A DNA stretch of 64,000 bases, from positions 900,773-964,772 of the forward strand of contig NZ_LMDK01000016.1 of NCBI RefSeq assembly GCF_001425055.1, given 5' to 3'. This document shows, piece after piece, positions 28,786 to 40,291 of this stretch. Source of the DNA: Pelomonas sp. Root1237. GTDB lineage: Bacteria; Pseudomonadota; Gammaproteobacteria; Burkholderiales; Burkholderiaceae_C. Under the pieces are notes generated by a model, which searched no databases, was not told the DNA's origin, and saw only the letters and a list, made by a program, of their open reading frames with translations. The position numbers and the translations under genes were made by a program. Positions within the stretch are counted from its first letter, which is position 1, and each line of letters opens with the position of its first letter.

Positions 28786-29856
28786 ATGACCTCCACCGAC
28801 CGCAACCACGACTGGACGACGCATGTGGGCGGCACCGCCCTCATCTGCGTCGTCGTCGGCCTGCTGAACTTTCTGCTGCAGGGCGGCAGCTTCGGCATTG
28901 CGATGCTGTATTCCTTCACCGTCGGCGCGCAGATCTCGCTCTACATCTCCCTGCTGATGGCCGGCGTGGCCCTGCTGCTGCGCCGCCGGGGCGGCGACTC
29001 GCCCCAACTGCGCCACGGCTGGGTCGGCTGGGGCTGGGTGGCCCCCTGCGTGCTGCTGGGCGCGCTGGCCGGCTACGCGGGCGGGCTGTGGCTGGGCGAC
29101 CTCCTCAGCGGCCGGCACGCCAGCCGGCCCTGGGACATGCCCGGCGGCCGCGCGGCAGTGTCGGTGAGCTTCGTGCTGCTGGTGTCGGTGCTGGGCACCT
29201 TTTTCTTCTTCTCGCTGTTCAGGCTGAACGCGTTGCGGCTGGAGCAGGCCCAGGCCCAGCGCCAGGCGGCCGAGGCGCGGCTGACGCTGCTGCAGAGCCA
29301 GCTCGAACCCCACATGCTATTCAACACGCTGGCCCATCTGCGCGTGCTGATCAAGCTGCGGCCCGACGAAGCCCAGCGCATGCTGGACCAGCTCATCGCC
29401 TATCTGCGCGCCACGCTGCAAGCCAGCCGCGCCACCGAGCACCCACTGAGCGAGGAGTTCGAGCGCCTGTCGGACTACCTCGCGTTGATGCAGCTGCGCA
29501 TGGGCGAACGGCTGCGCGTGAAGCTGGTTCTGCCGGCCGAACTGGGGGGCCTTCCCATCCCGCCGCTGCTGCTGCAGCCGCTGGTGGAGAACGCCATCAA
29601 GCATGGGCTGGAGCCGCATGTGGAGGGCGGCGAGCTGCGCGTGACGGCGGCGCGCGATGACAAGCGCCTCATCCTTGAAGTGGCCGACAGCGGCGCCGGT
29701 CTGGCCACGCCCGGCGAGTTGACTGGCGTCGGGACGGGATTCGGCCTCGCGCAGGTGAAGGAGCGCCTCGCGCAGCGCTATGGCGATACCGCCAGCTTCG
29801 CGCTGACACCTCAAACCGGCGGCGGCAGCGTCGCCCGCATCGAGATTCCGACATGA
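28786..29856 (+). CDS. LytS/YehU-type sensor histidine kinase
   Basis: About 356 residues. Four hydrophobic helices occupy residues 15-140 (CVVVGLLNFLL, ISLYISLLMAGVALLL, CVLLGALAGYAGGLWL, SFVLLVSVLGTFFFFSLF). The His_kinase dimer region has the phospho-acceptor at H176 in EPHMLFNTLAHL, where most relatives read EPHFLFN. The HATPase domain follows with LLLQPLVENAIKHG and GTGFGLAQVKERL. The ATG at 28786 is preferred to 28759. It overlaps the response regulator by ATGA, so the two form a pair. Confidence 0.92.
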   Translation: MTSTDRNHDWTTHVGGTALICVVVGLLNFLLQGGSFGIAMLYSFTVGAQISLYISLLMAGVALLLRRRGGDSPQLRHGWVGWGWVAPCVLLGALAGYAGGLWLGDLLSGRHASRPWDMPGGRAAVSVSFVLLVSVLGTFFFFSLFRLNALRLEQAQAQRQAAEARLTLLQSQLEPHMLFNTLAHLRVLIKLRPDEAQRMLDQLIAYLRATLQASRATEHPLSEEFERLSDYLALMQLRMGERLRVKLVLPAELGGLPIPPLLLQPLVENAIKHGLEPHVEGGELRVTAARDDKRLILEVADSGAGLATPGELTGVGTGFGLAQVKERLAQRYGDTASFALTPQTGGGSVARIEIPT

Positions 29857-30638
29857 CCACCGCCCTGATCGCCGAAGACGAGCCCCTGCTCGCCGAGAAC
29901 CTGCGCGCCGAACTGGCCGCCGCGTGGCCAGCGCTGGACATCGTCGCCCAGGCCGGCAGCGGTACGGTCGCCGTCGAGCTGGCGCTGCAGCACCGCCCCC
30001 AGGTCTGCTTCCTCGACATCCGCATGCCTGGCATGACGGGGCTGGAAGCCGCCCAGGCCATCAGCGAGGACTGGCCCGACGACGCTGGCGCTCTGCCCCT
30101 GTTCGTCTTCGTGACGGCCTATGACCAGTACGCGCTGCAGGCCTTCGAGACCGCCGCGGCCGACTATCTGCTCAAGCCCGTCACGCCCGAGCGCCTGGCC
30201 CAGTGCGTGGCGCGGCTGCAGGCCCGCCTGGCCGAGCCCGAGCAAGTGGCACAAGGCGACGCGACGCTGGCCTCGCTGCGCCAGTTGCTGACCCAGGTGA
30301 GGGCGCCAGCACCGAGGTTGCGTCATCTGCAGGCGGCCGTCGGCGATGCCATCGAGCTGGTGCCGCTGGACGACATCGTCTACCTGGAAGCCGCCGACAA
30401 ATACGTGCGCGCCGTGACCGCCGAGCGCGACTACTGGGTGCGCGTGTCGCTGCGCGAACTGCTGCCGCAGCTGGACGCCGAGCGCTTCTGGCAGGTGCAC
30501 CGCTCCACCGTCGTCAACATCGACGCCGTGGCGCGCGCCCTGCGCCAGGAAAACGGCACGGTGCTGCTGGAACTGCGCCTGCGCCCCGAAAAGCTGACTG
30601 TCAGCCGCGTGCACGCAAATCGTTTCAAAGCCCTGTAG
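29853..30638 (+). CDS. LytTR-family response regulator
   Basis: 261 residues. The receiver domain starts TTALIAEDEPLLAENLRAEL with phospho-acceptor D55 in CFLDIRMPGMTGLEAA and conserved LLKPV near 110. A LytTR DNA-binding domain covers about 160-260 (VYLEAADKYVRAVTAERDYWV, then FWQVHRSTVVNIDAV). It is translationally coupled to the kinase. This class controls nearby membrane or envelope functions; its target here is not visible. Confidence 0.94.
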   Translation: MTTALIAEDEPLLAENLRAELAAAWPALDIVAQAGSGTVAVELALQHRPQVCFLDIRMPGMTGLEAAQAISEDWPDDAGALPLFVFVTAYDQYALQAFETAAADYLLKPVTPERLAQCVARLQARLAEPEQVAQGDATLASLRQLLTQVRAPAPRLRHLQAAVGDAIELVPLDDIVYLEAADKYVRAVTAERDYWVRVSLRELLPQLDAERFWQVHRSTVVNIDAVARALRQENGTVLLELRLRPEKLTVSRVHANRFKAL

Positions 30639-30689
30639 CCGCGCGATAGCGGGACCGGGATGAAAACCGTATAAACGGTTTCCATCTTT

Positions 30690-30944
30690 ATGAGCCACGC
30701 CCGCAAACCCGCCCCTCCCGAACGCGCCAAGCTCGTGCGCGACGGTTTCACCATGCCCGAAGCCGACTACGCGCTGCTGAAGGAACTCAAGCTGCGCCTG
30801 CACGACGTGAAGCGTGAAGCCAAGAAGAGCGAGCTGCTGCGCGCGGGCTTGCAGGCCCTGGCCCAGCTCGACGCCAAGGCGCTGGCCGCCGCGCTGGACC
30901 GGCTGGCGCCGGTCAAGACCGGACGGCCACCGAAGGCGGGCTGA
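30690..30944 (+). CDS. Small basic protein of unknown function
   Basis: 84 residues. Similar short proteins in Burkholderiales share the form KLVRDGFTMPEADYALLKEL, then REAKKSELLRAGLQAL, then KTGRPPKAG at the end. The RDGFTMP strand followed by two helices is reminiscent of ribbon-helix-helix DNA-binding proteins, but this is only a shape argument. It has its own start 51 bases after the response-regulator stop and is followed 10 bases later by a membrane-protein gene. Confidence 0.72.
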   Translation: MSHARKPAPPERAKLVRDGFTMPEADYALLKELKLRLHDVKREAKKSELLRAGLQALAQLDAKALAAALDRLAPVKTGRPPKAG

Positions 30945-30954
30945 GGAGAACACC

Positions 30955-31770
30955 ATGCTCGACGCAACCTACTGGTGGCACCTGCTCTGCGCCATCGCCG
31001 GCCTCAATCTGATCGCCTGGACGGCCTCGACCGCCTGGCTGCACCGCAACCGCCCCGACGGCACCACCTGGCCCCACCAGCGCCTGCAGTTGCTGCTGTC
31101 GGCGCTTTACGTGCTGGGCTGCGGCTACCGCTCCTTGCTGCCGGTCTTTGACGTGCCGCGCCTCGTCATGGTGGATTCCTGGGCGTCCAGCGTGCTGGTC
31201 GGCCGCACCGTCGCCACCATCGCCGAGCTGAGCTTTGCCGCCCAATGGGCACTGCTGCTGCGCGGCGCGGCGCTGGCGACCGGGCACCGCTTCAGCCTCC
31301 GGGTAGCGGGCGCCGTGCTGCCGCTGATCGCCATCGCCGAGGTCAATTCCTGGTATGCCGTGCTGACGACGCGCAATATCGGCCATGTCGTCGAAGAGAC
31401 CCTGTGGGGCACGGTCGCCCTGCTCAGCGTGCTGGCGCTGCTGTCCATGTGGCCGCACGCCACGCGAGCGGCGCGGCGCTGGCTGGGCCTGGCCATCGTC
31501 GCAGGTGCGATCTACGCGGCCTATATGTTCGCGGTGGATGTGCCCATGTACTGGGCACGCTGGCTGGCCGACGAAGCCGCCGGCCGGGCCTACCCCAGCC
31601 TCGTGGCGGGTGTGGCCGATGCCAGCAGCCGCTGGACGGTCTCGCACGACTGGGCGCATTGGCGCAGCGAAGTCGTCTGGATGACGCTGTACTTCAGCGT
31701 GGCCGTCTGGATCAGCATTGGGCTGGCCCATGTGCGGCTGCCGCTGCGGGTACAGCAGCCACGTCCTTAG
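30955..31770 (+). CDS. Multi-pass membrane protein of unknown function
   Basis: 271 residues with about six predicted helices (WWHLLCAIAGLNLIAWTAS, LQLLLSALYVLGCGYRSLL, VGRTVATIAELSFAAQWALLL, VAGAVLPLIAIAEVNSW, LWGTVALLSVLALLSMW, LGLAIVAGAIYAAYMFA). Charged and aromatic residues cluster near TTRNIGHVVEETLWG. No family is recognised. GAGGAGAA precedes the ATG at 30955, which begins only 10 bases after the preceding small gene, so the two are probably co-transcribed. Confidence 0.75.
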   Translation: MLDATYWWHLLCAIAGLNLIAWTASTAWLHRNRPDGTTWPHQRLQLLLSALYVLGCGYRSLLPVFDVPRLVMVDSWASSVLVGRTVATIAELSFAAQWALLLRGAALATGHRFSLRVAGAVLPLIAIAEVNSWYAVLTTRNIGHVVEETLWGTVALLSVLALLSMWPHATRAARRWLGLAIVAGAIYAAYMFAVDVPMYWARWLADEAAGRAYPSLVAGVADASSRWTVSHDWAHWRSEVVWMTLYFSVAVWISIGLAHVRLPLRVQQPRP

Positions 31771-31824
31771 AATCGGCGCACTGCGGGCCTGGAACACGGC
31801 CCGCTTCCATTTCCAGAGCCGACG

Positions 31825-33594
<1,770 letters not shown>

Positions 33595-33597
33595 CCC

Positions 33598-33822
33598 TCA
33601 GTCGCGCGCGCCCCCGCAACGCAGCACGATGGGCACGGCGTATTCGCGGCCGACGACGGCGCGGGCGAACAGATAGTTCTGCCGCGCCCGGTCGCTCAGG
33701 GAATCCAGCCGCACGCCACCCTGCGCATCACAGGGAAAGGCCAGTCCGCGGCCGGCCTGGAACAGGGATTCGAAACGCAACTCGTAGTTGTCGCTCATCA
33801 GGGGCATGGGGCGTGAGTTCAT
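33598..33822 (-). CDS. Short conserved protein of unknown function
   Basis: 74 residues. The core NYELRFESLFQAGRGLAFPC, then SLSDRARQNYLFARAVVGRE, is a pattern I know from many short Burkholderiales proteins without assigned role. There is no signal peptide or membrane segment. AGGT lies 5 bases before the ATG at 33822. It is convergent with glnS, 3 bases apart, and has no partner gene on its own strand. Confidence 0.75.
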   Translation of the reverse strand: MNSRPMPLMSDNYELRFESLFQAGRGLAFPCDAQGGVRLDSLSDRARQNYLFARAVVGREYAVPIVLRCGGARD

Positions 33823-33950
33823 GGGGCACCTCGTCTTGCTTGCAGACTAGGCGCCGCATGGGGCCCTTGCGCGTGAAAAGGTCGCAGCTGAACTTGCTGC
33901 CCCCCGCACTTGACTGCCCGGGCGCCAAGATGTCACGCCCGTAGCATGTC

Positions 33951-34853
33951 CTAACGCAGCGCCCCGCGCAGCACGTCGATCTGGAAGGGCCGGTCGTTCA
34001 TCTCGATGAGGGCCGGGCTGGGCACGTTCAGCGTCATCAACCGGCGCTGAGGCAGGTTGAGCAGCGCCAGCGAGGGCTGCAGGTGCTGGCGCAGCAGAGC
34101 CTGCAGCGAGCCGTCAGCAAAGGCCTGGCGCAGGCCGCGCGCAATGCGCTCGATGGCTTGCTGGTTGCCGGGATGGGTATAGATGTATTGCGGCAGGTCG
34201 TAGGACAGCAGCAGGCTGTCGTCCAGCGCCAGACCCTTGAGGCCGGTGTGGGCCTGCACTTCCTGGCCGACCTCGAGCACGCTGCGGCAGAACAGGTCGG
34301 CCCGGCCGATGGCCACCATCTGGAACAGCGCCTCGTAGCCGTTGGCCTCGGCGACCGTGAAGCCGTTGGCGCGCAGGATGTCCGCATCGGCCCAGCCGCG
34401 GCCCTGCACGTGGCGCAGCCGCGCCACCGCGCTCAAGGTATCGGCCTCGCGCACGACGGCGCGTTGGGGCGTGTGCACGAAGCAGACGCGGTAGCGATTC
34501 ACGCCCAGATGAATGGGAAAGAGCACCGGCACCAGGCCCGCGGCCCGGCCGGCTTCCGGCCCGGTGACGACGAGGAAGTTCGGTGCGGCCTGCTGGGCGG
34601 CTTCCAGCAGCGCGCGCCGCTTGTTCATGGGCGCTGACAGCTGCAGGCGGTAAGCGCCGTCGGTCGCGCGCGTCTTGTCCAGCGCCAACTGCACCGCATC
34701 GCGGATGTAGGCGTTGCGCAGGTCGGCCTCGCTGTCAGGCGCACGCAGCGTCAGCGTCAGTTCCTGCGCATGGGCCACTCCGGCTGCCACCGCGAGCAGC
34801 GCTGGCAGGCCCTTCAACAGGCGGCGTCTGAGCAGGTCGAGGATGCTGGACAC
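33951..34853 (-). CDS. Periplasmic solute-binding-like protein
   Basis: About 300 residues. A signal peptide runs from LRRRLLKGLPALLAVAAG to VAHAQ. The rest looks like a divergent SBP_bac_3 fold: TLRAPDSEADLRNAYIRDAV, RVCFVHTPQRAVVREAD, VAIGRADLFCRSVLEVG, and a helical end. I place the start at a GTG (34853) that puts a normal signal peptide at the N-terminus; a GTG at 34898 is also possible. No ABC genes are nearby. A related stand-alone protein lies at 10590-11402. Confidence 0.65.
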   Translation of the reverse strand: MSSILDLLRRRLLKGLPALLAVAAGVAHAQELTLTLRAPDSEADLRNAYIRDAVQLALDKTRATDGAYRLQLSAPMNKRRALLEAAQQAAPNFLVVTGPEAGRAAGLVPVLFPIHLGVNRYRVCFVHTPQRAVVREADTLSAVARLRHVQGRGWADADILRANGFTVAEANGYEALFQMVAIGRADLFCRSVLEVGQEVQAHTGLKGLALDDSLLLSYDLPQYIYTHPGNQQAIERIARGLRQAFADGSLQALLRQHLQPSLALLNLPQRRLMTLNVPSPALIEMNDRPFQIDVLRGALR

Positions 34854-35050
34854 GGGCCGAATGTAGCTCTGCCAGCCAGGCCCGGGAATGGTGACCACCC
34901 CTGAACGGGCACGTTATGGCGCAACTGGAGATCGTGACTTCCTCCACGCATTTCCACCCTCAGCGCCGCGCCCTTGCAATTGCTCACAATCCGCCCGCAA
35001 CGGCCTCCCTAGCATCGCGTTCGGCTCTCTTTCGGGGGCCCTCGAACCCC

Positions 35051-35551
35051 ATGCCGGCCGCCACAACCAATCCGCCCCAACAACCTGCCCAGCCGCGGCT
35101 GCTGAGTGGCGCGGGCGGCCGCTCGGGCACCACCACGGCGACCGAGGCGACGTCCTTCGCCGCCACGATTCCCTTCAACCGGCCCCAACCGGCAACCGCG
35201 CGTGCGGCGGCGGCACCCGCGCCTGCCAGCGGCGCGCTGCCACGCTGGGCCAAGGGCGTTGTCATCGGCGGCGTGCTGCTGGCCGTGGCCATGCCGGCCT
35301 CGGTGCTGATGTCGCGCTCCATGCTCGTGCAGGAAGCACTGACCGAGCAGAGCAGCTCCAAGGCGGCGATGGTCTGCACCGGCGGTGAAGGGAAAGCTGT
35401 CGACGACTCCAGCCTGCTGGGCTGGCTGTTCGGTGGCTCCTATTTCAGCTGCGGCGACTGGGAGACGCGCGAGGCCCGCGTGCAGCGCGATCGTGATCGC
35501 GATCAAGCCAACTACATGGCCCGCGAACGGGCCAAGCAGGGGCTGAATTAG
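35051..35551 (+). CDS. Hypothetical protein with a single membrane segment
   Basis: About 166 residues. A Pro/Ala/Thr-rich N-terminal region is followed by one hydrophobic helix (GVVIGGVLLAVAMPASVLM) near 75-95. A small C-terminal domain contains two cysteines (MVCTGGEG and YFSCGDWE), and a charged tail has RVQRDRDRDQANYMARERAK. The cysteines could form a disulfide if that side faces the periplasm. The ATG at 35051 is chosen over 34916 because the longer form adds 45 residues without a fold pattern. The TAG stop lies exactly at the left edge of the inverted-repeat element at 35552. Confidence 0.6.
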   Translation: MPAATTNPPQQPAQPRLLSGAGGRSGTTTATEATSFAATIPFNRPQPATARAAAAPAPASGALPRWAKGVVIGGVLLAVAMPASVLMSRSMLVQEALTEQSSSKAAMVCTGGEGKAVDDSSLLGWLFGGSYFSCGDWETREARVQRDRDRDQANYMARERAKQGLN

Positions 35552-35817
35552 AGGGCCTGTTAGCGCCACGGCAATGGGCCGCGTTGTGGCCAGAAAGGCC
35601 GCAGGCACGACAGCAGACCGTAAGCTGGGCTCATGCCCAGCGAGGATCTGCAACACAGCATGCGGTCTTTCTGGCCGCAACCCTTCGGGAAGGCCCGCCG
35701 CAAGGGGCCACTCGTTGTTGCAGCCCTGGCCCGCACGCGAGTGCGGGCAGCGCGCTGCGTCTAGATTGGCCCCTTGCGGCGGGCCTTCGCGACCCATTGC
35801 CGTGGCGCTAACAGGCC

Positions 35818-35819
<2 letters not shown>
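35552..35819. repeat. Structured inverted-repeat element, long form (copy 1)
   Basis: 268 bases between two convergent genes. The outer arms, 35552-35583 and 35788-35819, are reverse complements over 32 nt with one mismatch. Inside lie two hairpins. Hairpin A (35584-35603 with 35661-35680) pairs 20 nt with only two G-T pairs and holds an inner stem GCTGGGC-TCAT-GCCCAGC at 35624. Hairpin B (35689-35710 with 35767-35788) is a perfect 22-bp stem holding GCCCGCAC-GCGA-GTGCGGGC at 35729. A CTTCGG turn links A and B. There is no reading frame of note. Both flanking stop codons touch its ends, and the dbpA TAG overlaps it. Confidence 0.85.
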
Positions 35820-37215
<1,396 letters not shown>

Positions 37216-37235
37216 ACCGCGATTGTCGTTGGGGC

Positions 37236-37580
37236 TCAACCGCCGGCTCGCTTGACCGTCCAGCCCTCGGGCCGCGCCTTCAGCCAGACCATCACCTTGT
37301 CCAGATGGTCGCCCTGGATCTCGATGACGCCGTCCTTGACCGTGCCGCCGCTGCCGCACAGGGCCTTGAGCTGCTTGGCCAGCGCGGTCAGGGCCGCGTC
37401 GTCCAGCGGCAGGCCCTTGATGACGGTCACGCCCTTGCCCTTGCGCCCCGCCGTCTCGCGGCTGACGCGCACGATGCCGTCGCCCGCCGGGCGGAGCTTG
37501 GCCTTGCAGACGCATTGAGCGATGGGTTGCCCGCAACCGGGGCAGACCCGGCCGACGTCGGTCGAGTAGACGAGGCTCAT
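37236..37580 (-). CDS. yciH: SUI1/eIF1-family translation factor (YciH)
   Basis: 114 residues. The N-terminus has a likely zinc knuckle (CPGCGQPIAQCVC). The SUI1 fold follows: VRVSRETAGRKGKGVTVIKG, then LAKQLKALCGSGGTVKDGVI and EIQGDHLDKVMVWLKARPEG. Bacterial YciH is known to inhibit aberrant initiation under stress. It starts 4 bases inside the upstream peptidase gene (ATGA-type overlap) and lies 20 bases before dbpA, so these three may be co-transcribed. Confidence 0.93.
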   Translation of the reverse strand: MSLVYSTDVGRVCPGCGQPIAQCVCKAKLRPAGDGIVRVSRETAGRKGKGVTVIKGLPLDDAALTALAKQLKALCGSGGTVKDGVIEIQGDHLDKVMVWLKARPEGWTVKRAGG

Positions 37581-39790
37581 GGCGCTGGCTTCAGATGCCG
37601 CTCGAAAAAGGCATCCATCGTGCGGTAGAGATGCAGCCGCGCTGCGCGGCCGGCGATGCCGTGGGCCTTGCCGGGGTAGATCTGCAGGTCGAAGGTCTTG
37701 CCGGCGGTCTGCAGGGCCTCGACCAGGCGCAGCGTGTGCTCGAACAGCACGTTGTCGTCGGCCGTGCCGTGCACCAGCAGCAGCGGTTTGCTCAGCAGCG
37801 CTGCGCGAGCGGGCAGATTGGCGCTGGCGTACGTCGCCGCTTTGCCGCCCTCCGGCATGCCGAGATAGCGCTCGGTGTAGGCCGTGTCGTAGAGCGTCCA
37901 GTCAGTCACCGGCGCAACGGCGACGGCAGCCGCGAACGGCGTGTCGGCATCCAGCATCGCCCGCGCGCCAAGGAAGCCACCGTAGCTCCAGCCGAAGAAG
38001 CCTATGCGCGTCGGGTCCACGCTGTTCACTCGGCTGGGCAGTTGGCGCACGGCCGCAAACAGGTCGGCCACTTCGTGCTGGCCAAAGGACCGGTAGTGGG
38101 CACGCGTGAAGGCGCGGTCACGGTGCTCCATGCCGCGCACGTCGAGCATCAGCACGCCATAGCCGCGCTGCTGCCAGTAGGCGATCAATGGCATGTCGCG
38201 GCCCCAGCCCCAGTTGACCGTCGCGGAGCCCGGGCCGCCATAGGCCAGCACGATGGCGGGATGCTTGCCCTGGCCGGGACGGCTGGCGGGCGCGAAGAAG
38301 AAGGCATTCAACGGCGTGCTGCCGTCGGCCGCCGTCAGGTCCAGTGCCAGCGGGACGTTGGCGAAGGCCTCCAGCGCCGGGTCGGGCGCATCACCGGCCA
38401 GGGCGATGGCACTGTCGCGGCCCAGGCTGCGCAGTTCCAGCCGCGGTGGCTGGCCCCAGGCCGAGCGGGTGACGAGCAGGCGGGCGCAGGCTCTGTCGGC
38501 CTTGGCATCGCGCCACTGGCGTTCAGCCATGCCTGACAAGGCTTGGGCCTTGCCCCCGGCCAGCGGCTGCAGGTAAAGCTCCCTGGTCCTGCCGCGGTCG
38601 CCGGCGGCGGCGAAGACGACACCTCGCTCACCCACGCACACCGCATGCGCCACCGCTTCGGCCTGCTGCGTCAGCGGGGTGCGCTGTCCGGTCGCGCGGT
38701 TGACCAGCAGCAACTGGCGACGGCCCGTTGCCTCGCTGGACCAGAGCAGGCCGCGCGGCGTCTCGATGAGATCGTCATGGACTTCGACCCAGGCCGCATC
38801 GGTCTCGACGGTGATGTCGCGTGGCGCGGCATTGGGTTTGAACTCGGTCAGCGTCAATCGCGTCTGGTCGCGGTTGAACCATTGCAGCCAAGGCGTGCCG
38901 TCGGCAAACCAGCCGGCGCGAGAGATGTACTCGGCGCCGGTCGGCAGCTGCAGCGCATGCGCCTCTGCGGTGGCAACGCCGATGACAAAGGCGGAGACCT
39001 GGGCATTCGCTTCACCGGCAGCCGGATAGCGTTGCTCCGTCATCTCGGTGCGGTCCGCAAAGATCTGCGCCCGCGTCTTCAAGCCCACGCGCTGTTCGTC
39101 GACGCGCAGCGCCAGCAGCTGACGCCCATCGGGGCTCCACCAGAAGCCGCGATGCCGGCCCAGTTCCTCCCCGGCAATGAACTCGGCCAGGCCCCAGGTC
39201 ACACGGGGATTCATGCGCGCACCGAACAGCGGGCGTGGCTGTGCGCCGGCCTGCAGGGGCAGCACCATCAGCTCGCCGCCCTGCACATAGGCCAGGGTCT
39301 TGCCGTCGGGGGCGCAGCGCGGGTCCTGCTTGGGCGCCTCGGGCGTGTTCGTCAGGCGCTGGGCCTCAGGGCCCCCGGCGCTCAACTTGACCAGATAGAG
39401 GTCACCCGACAGTGGAAAGAGCAACGCGCTGTCGCCGCTGCCGCACCACTGGTAGCCGGTGATGCCGCGCTGGTTGATGCGCTGGCGCTCCAGCGCCATC
39501 TTCTCGGCCTCGCTGAGCTTCTGGGCCGCGCCGCCGAGCAGGTCGGCCGCGCTGACCAGCTTGCGCGGCTCGCCGCCGCTGCTCGGCTGGGCCCAGAGCT
39601 CCAGCACCTCGCTGTCCGCCGCCGACGGGCGCAGGAAGCTGACCCATTGCCCGCCGGGCGAGATCTCGGCCTGGCGCGGCAGGCGGCCGGCGAGCGGCGG
39701 GTCAGCGGTGAGGCGTTCGAGGGTCAGGGTCTGGGCCGAGGCCGCGCTTGTGACGCAGAGGGCGGCCAGCAGGGTCATGAGGATCTTCAT
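37577..39790 (-). CDS. Dipeptidyl-peptidase IV-like S9 family serine peptidase
   Basis: About 737 residues. Signal peptide ending SAASA. An eight-bladed beta-propeller of DPPIV type fills about 35-490 (ISPGGQWVSFLRP; EFIAGEELGRHRGFWWSPDG, the DPPIV glutamate pair region). An alpha/beta hydrolase domain occupies 500-735 with GWSYGGF (Ser602), VHGTADDNVL (Asp at 678 or 679) and KAHGI (His710). It removes X-Pro dipeptides from N-termini in the periplasm. The ATG at 39790 follows a GTG one codon earlier. It overlaps the SUI1-family gene by four bases. Confidence 0.93.
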   Translation of the reverse strand: MKILMTLLAALCVTSAASAQTLTLERLTADPPLAGRLPRQAEISPGGQWVSFLRPSAADSEVLELWAQPSSGGEPRKLVSAADLLGGAAQKLSEAEKMALERQRINQRGITGYQWCGSGDSALLFPLSGDLYLVKLSAGGPEAQRLTNTPEAPKQDPRCAPDGKTLAYVQGGELMVLPLQAGAQPRPLFGARMNPRVTWGLAEFIAGEELGRHRGFWWSPDGRQLLALRVDEQRVGLKTRAQIFADRTEMTEQRYPAAGEANAQVSAFVIGVATAEAHALQLPTGAEYISRAGWFADGTPWLQWFNRDQTRLTLTEFKPNAAPRDITVETDAAWVEVHDDLIETPRGLLWSSEATGRRQLLLVNRATGQRTPLTQQAEAVAHAVCVGERGVVFAAAGDRGRTRELYLQPLAGGKAQALSGMAERQWRDAKADRACARLLVTRSAWGQPPRLELRSLGRDSAIALAGDAPDPALEAFANVPLALDLTAADGSTPLNAFFFAPASRPGQGKHPAIVLAYGGPGSATVNWGWGRDMPLIAYWQQRGYGVLMLDVRGMEHRDRAFTRAHYRSFGQHEVADLFAAVRQLPSRVNSVDPTRIGFFGWSYGGFLGARAMLDADTPFAAAVAVAPVTDWTLYDTAYTERYLGMPEGGKAATYASANLPARAALLSKPLLLVHGTADDNVLFEHTLRLVEALQTAGKTFDLQIYPGKAHGIAGRAARLHLYRTMDAFFERHLKPAP

Positions 39791-39822
39791 CACGACATGC
39801 TAGCCGCGCCTCGGTCCAGGGC

Positions 39823-40227
39823 TCAGGCAGGCACGGCCGCGGTCGCCAGCTCGAAGCCCTCGTCCAGCCAGCCGGTGATGCCGCCGGCCATGATCTTCAC
39901 CGGCCGGCCCAACCGCGCCAGGCGCAGCGCGCCGCGGGCTGCGCCGTTGCAGTGCGGGCCGGCGCAGTAGGTCACGAAGAGGGTGTCCTTGGACCAGGCA
40001 GCCAGCTTGCTCTCGACAAGCTTGCCGTGCGGAAAGTGGATGGCGCCTGGCACATGACCGCGGGCGAACAGCTCGGCGGAGCGCACGTCCAGCAGTACGA
40101 AATCGGCGCCTTGGGCCAGCGCATCGTGCACGTCCCAGCAGTCGGCCTCGAAGGTGAACTCAGCGGCGAAGTGGGCCTCGGCCAGATGGGCGGGCGCGGC
40201 GGGAATGGCGGTGACTTGGCTGGGCAT
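39823..40227 (-). CDS. Rhodanese-like domain protein
   Basis: 134 residues, a single rhodanese domain. VLLDVRSAELFARGHVPGAI is the conserved CH2A/B region; the active-site loop reads YCAGPHCNGA, where the first Cys is the sulfur carrier. A long helical N-terminus (APAHLAEAHFAAEFTFEADC) precedes it. It probably acts in sulfur transfer or detoxification; the partner is unknown. AGGAG lies 6 bases before the ATG. It is divergent from the GlxA-type regulator, so the two may be related in function. Confidence 0.88.
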   Translation of the reverse strand: MPSQVTAIPAAPAHLAEAHFAAEFTFEADCWDVHDALAQGADFVLLDVRSAELFARGHVPGAIHFPHGKLVESKLAAWSKDTLFVTYCAGPHCNGAARGALRLARLGRPVKIMAGGITGWLDEGFELATAAVPA

Positions 40228-40291
40228 TTCGGCTCCTGGTTGATGGTGTCGTCATCGTGCCCAGCGGGGCGCTGCGCCACAATTGGCGCAC

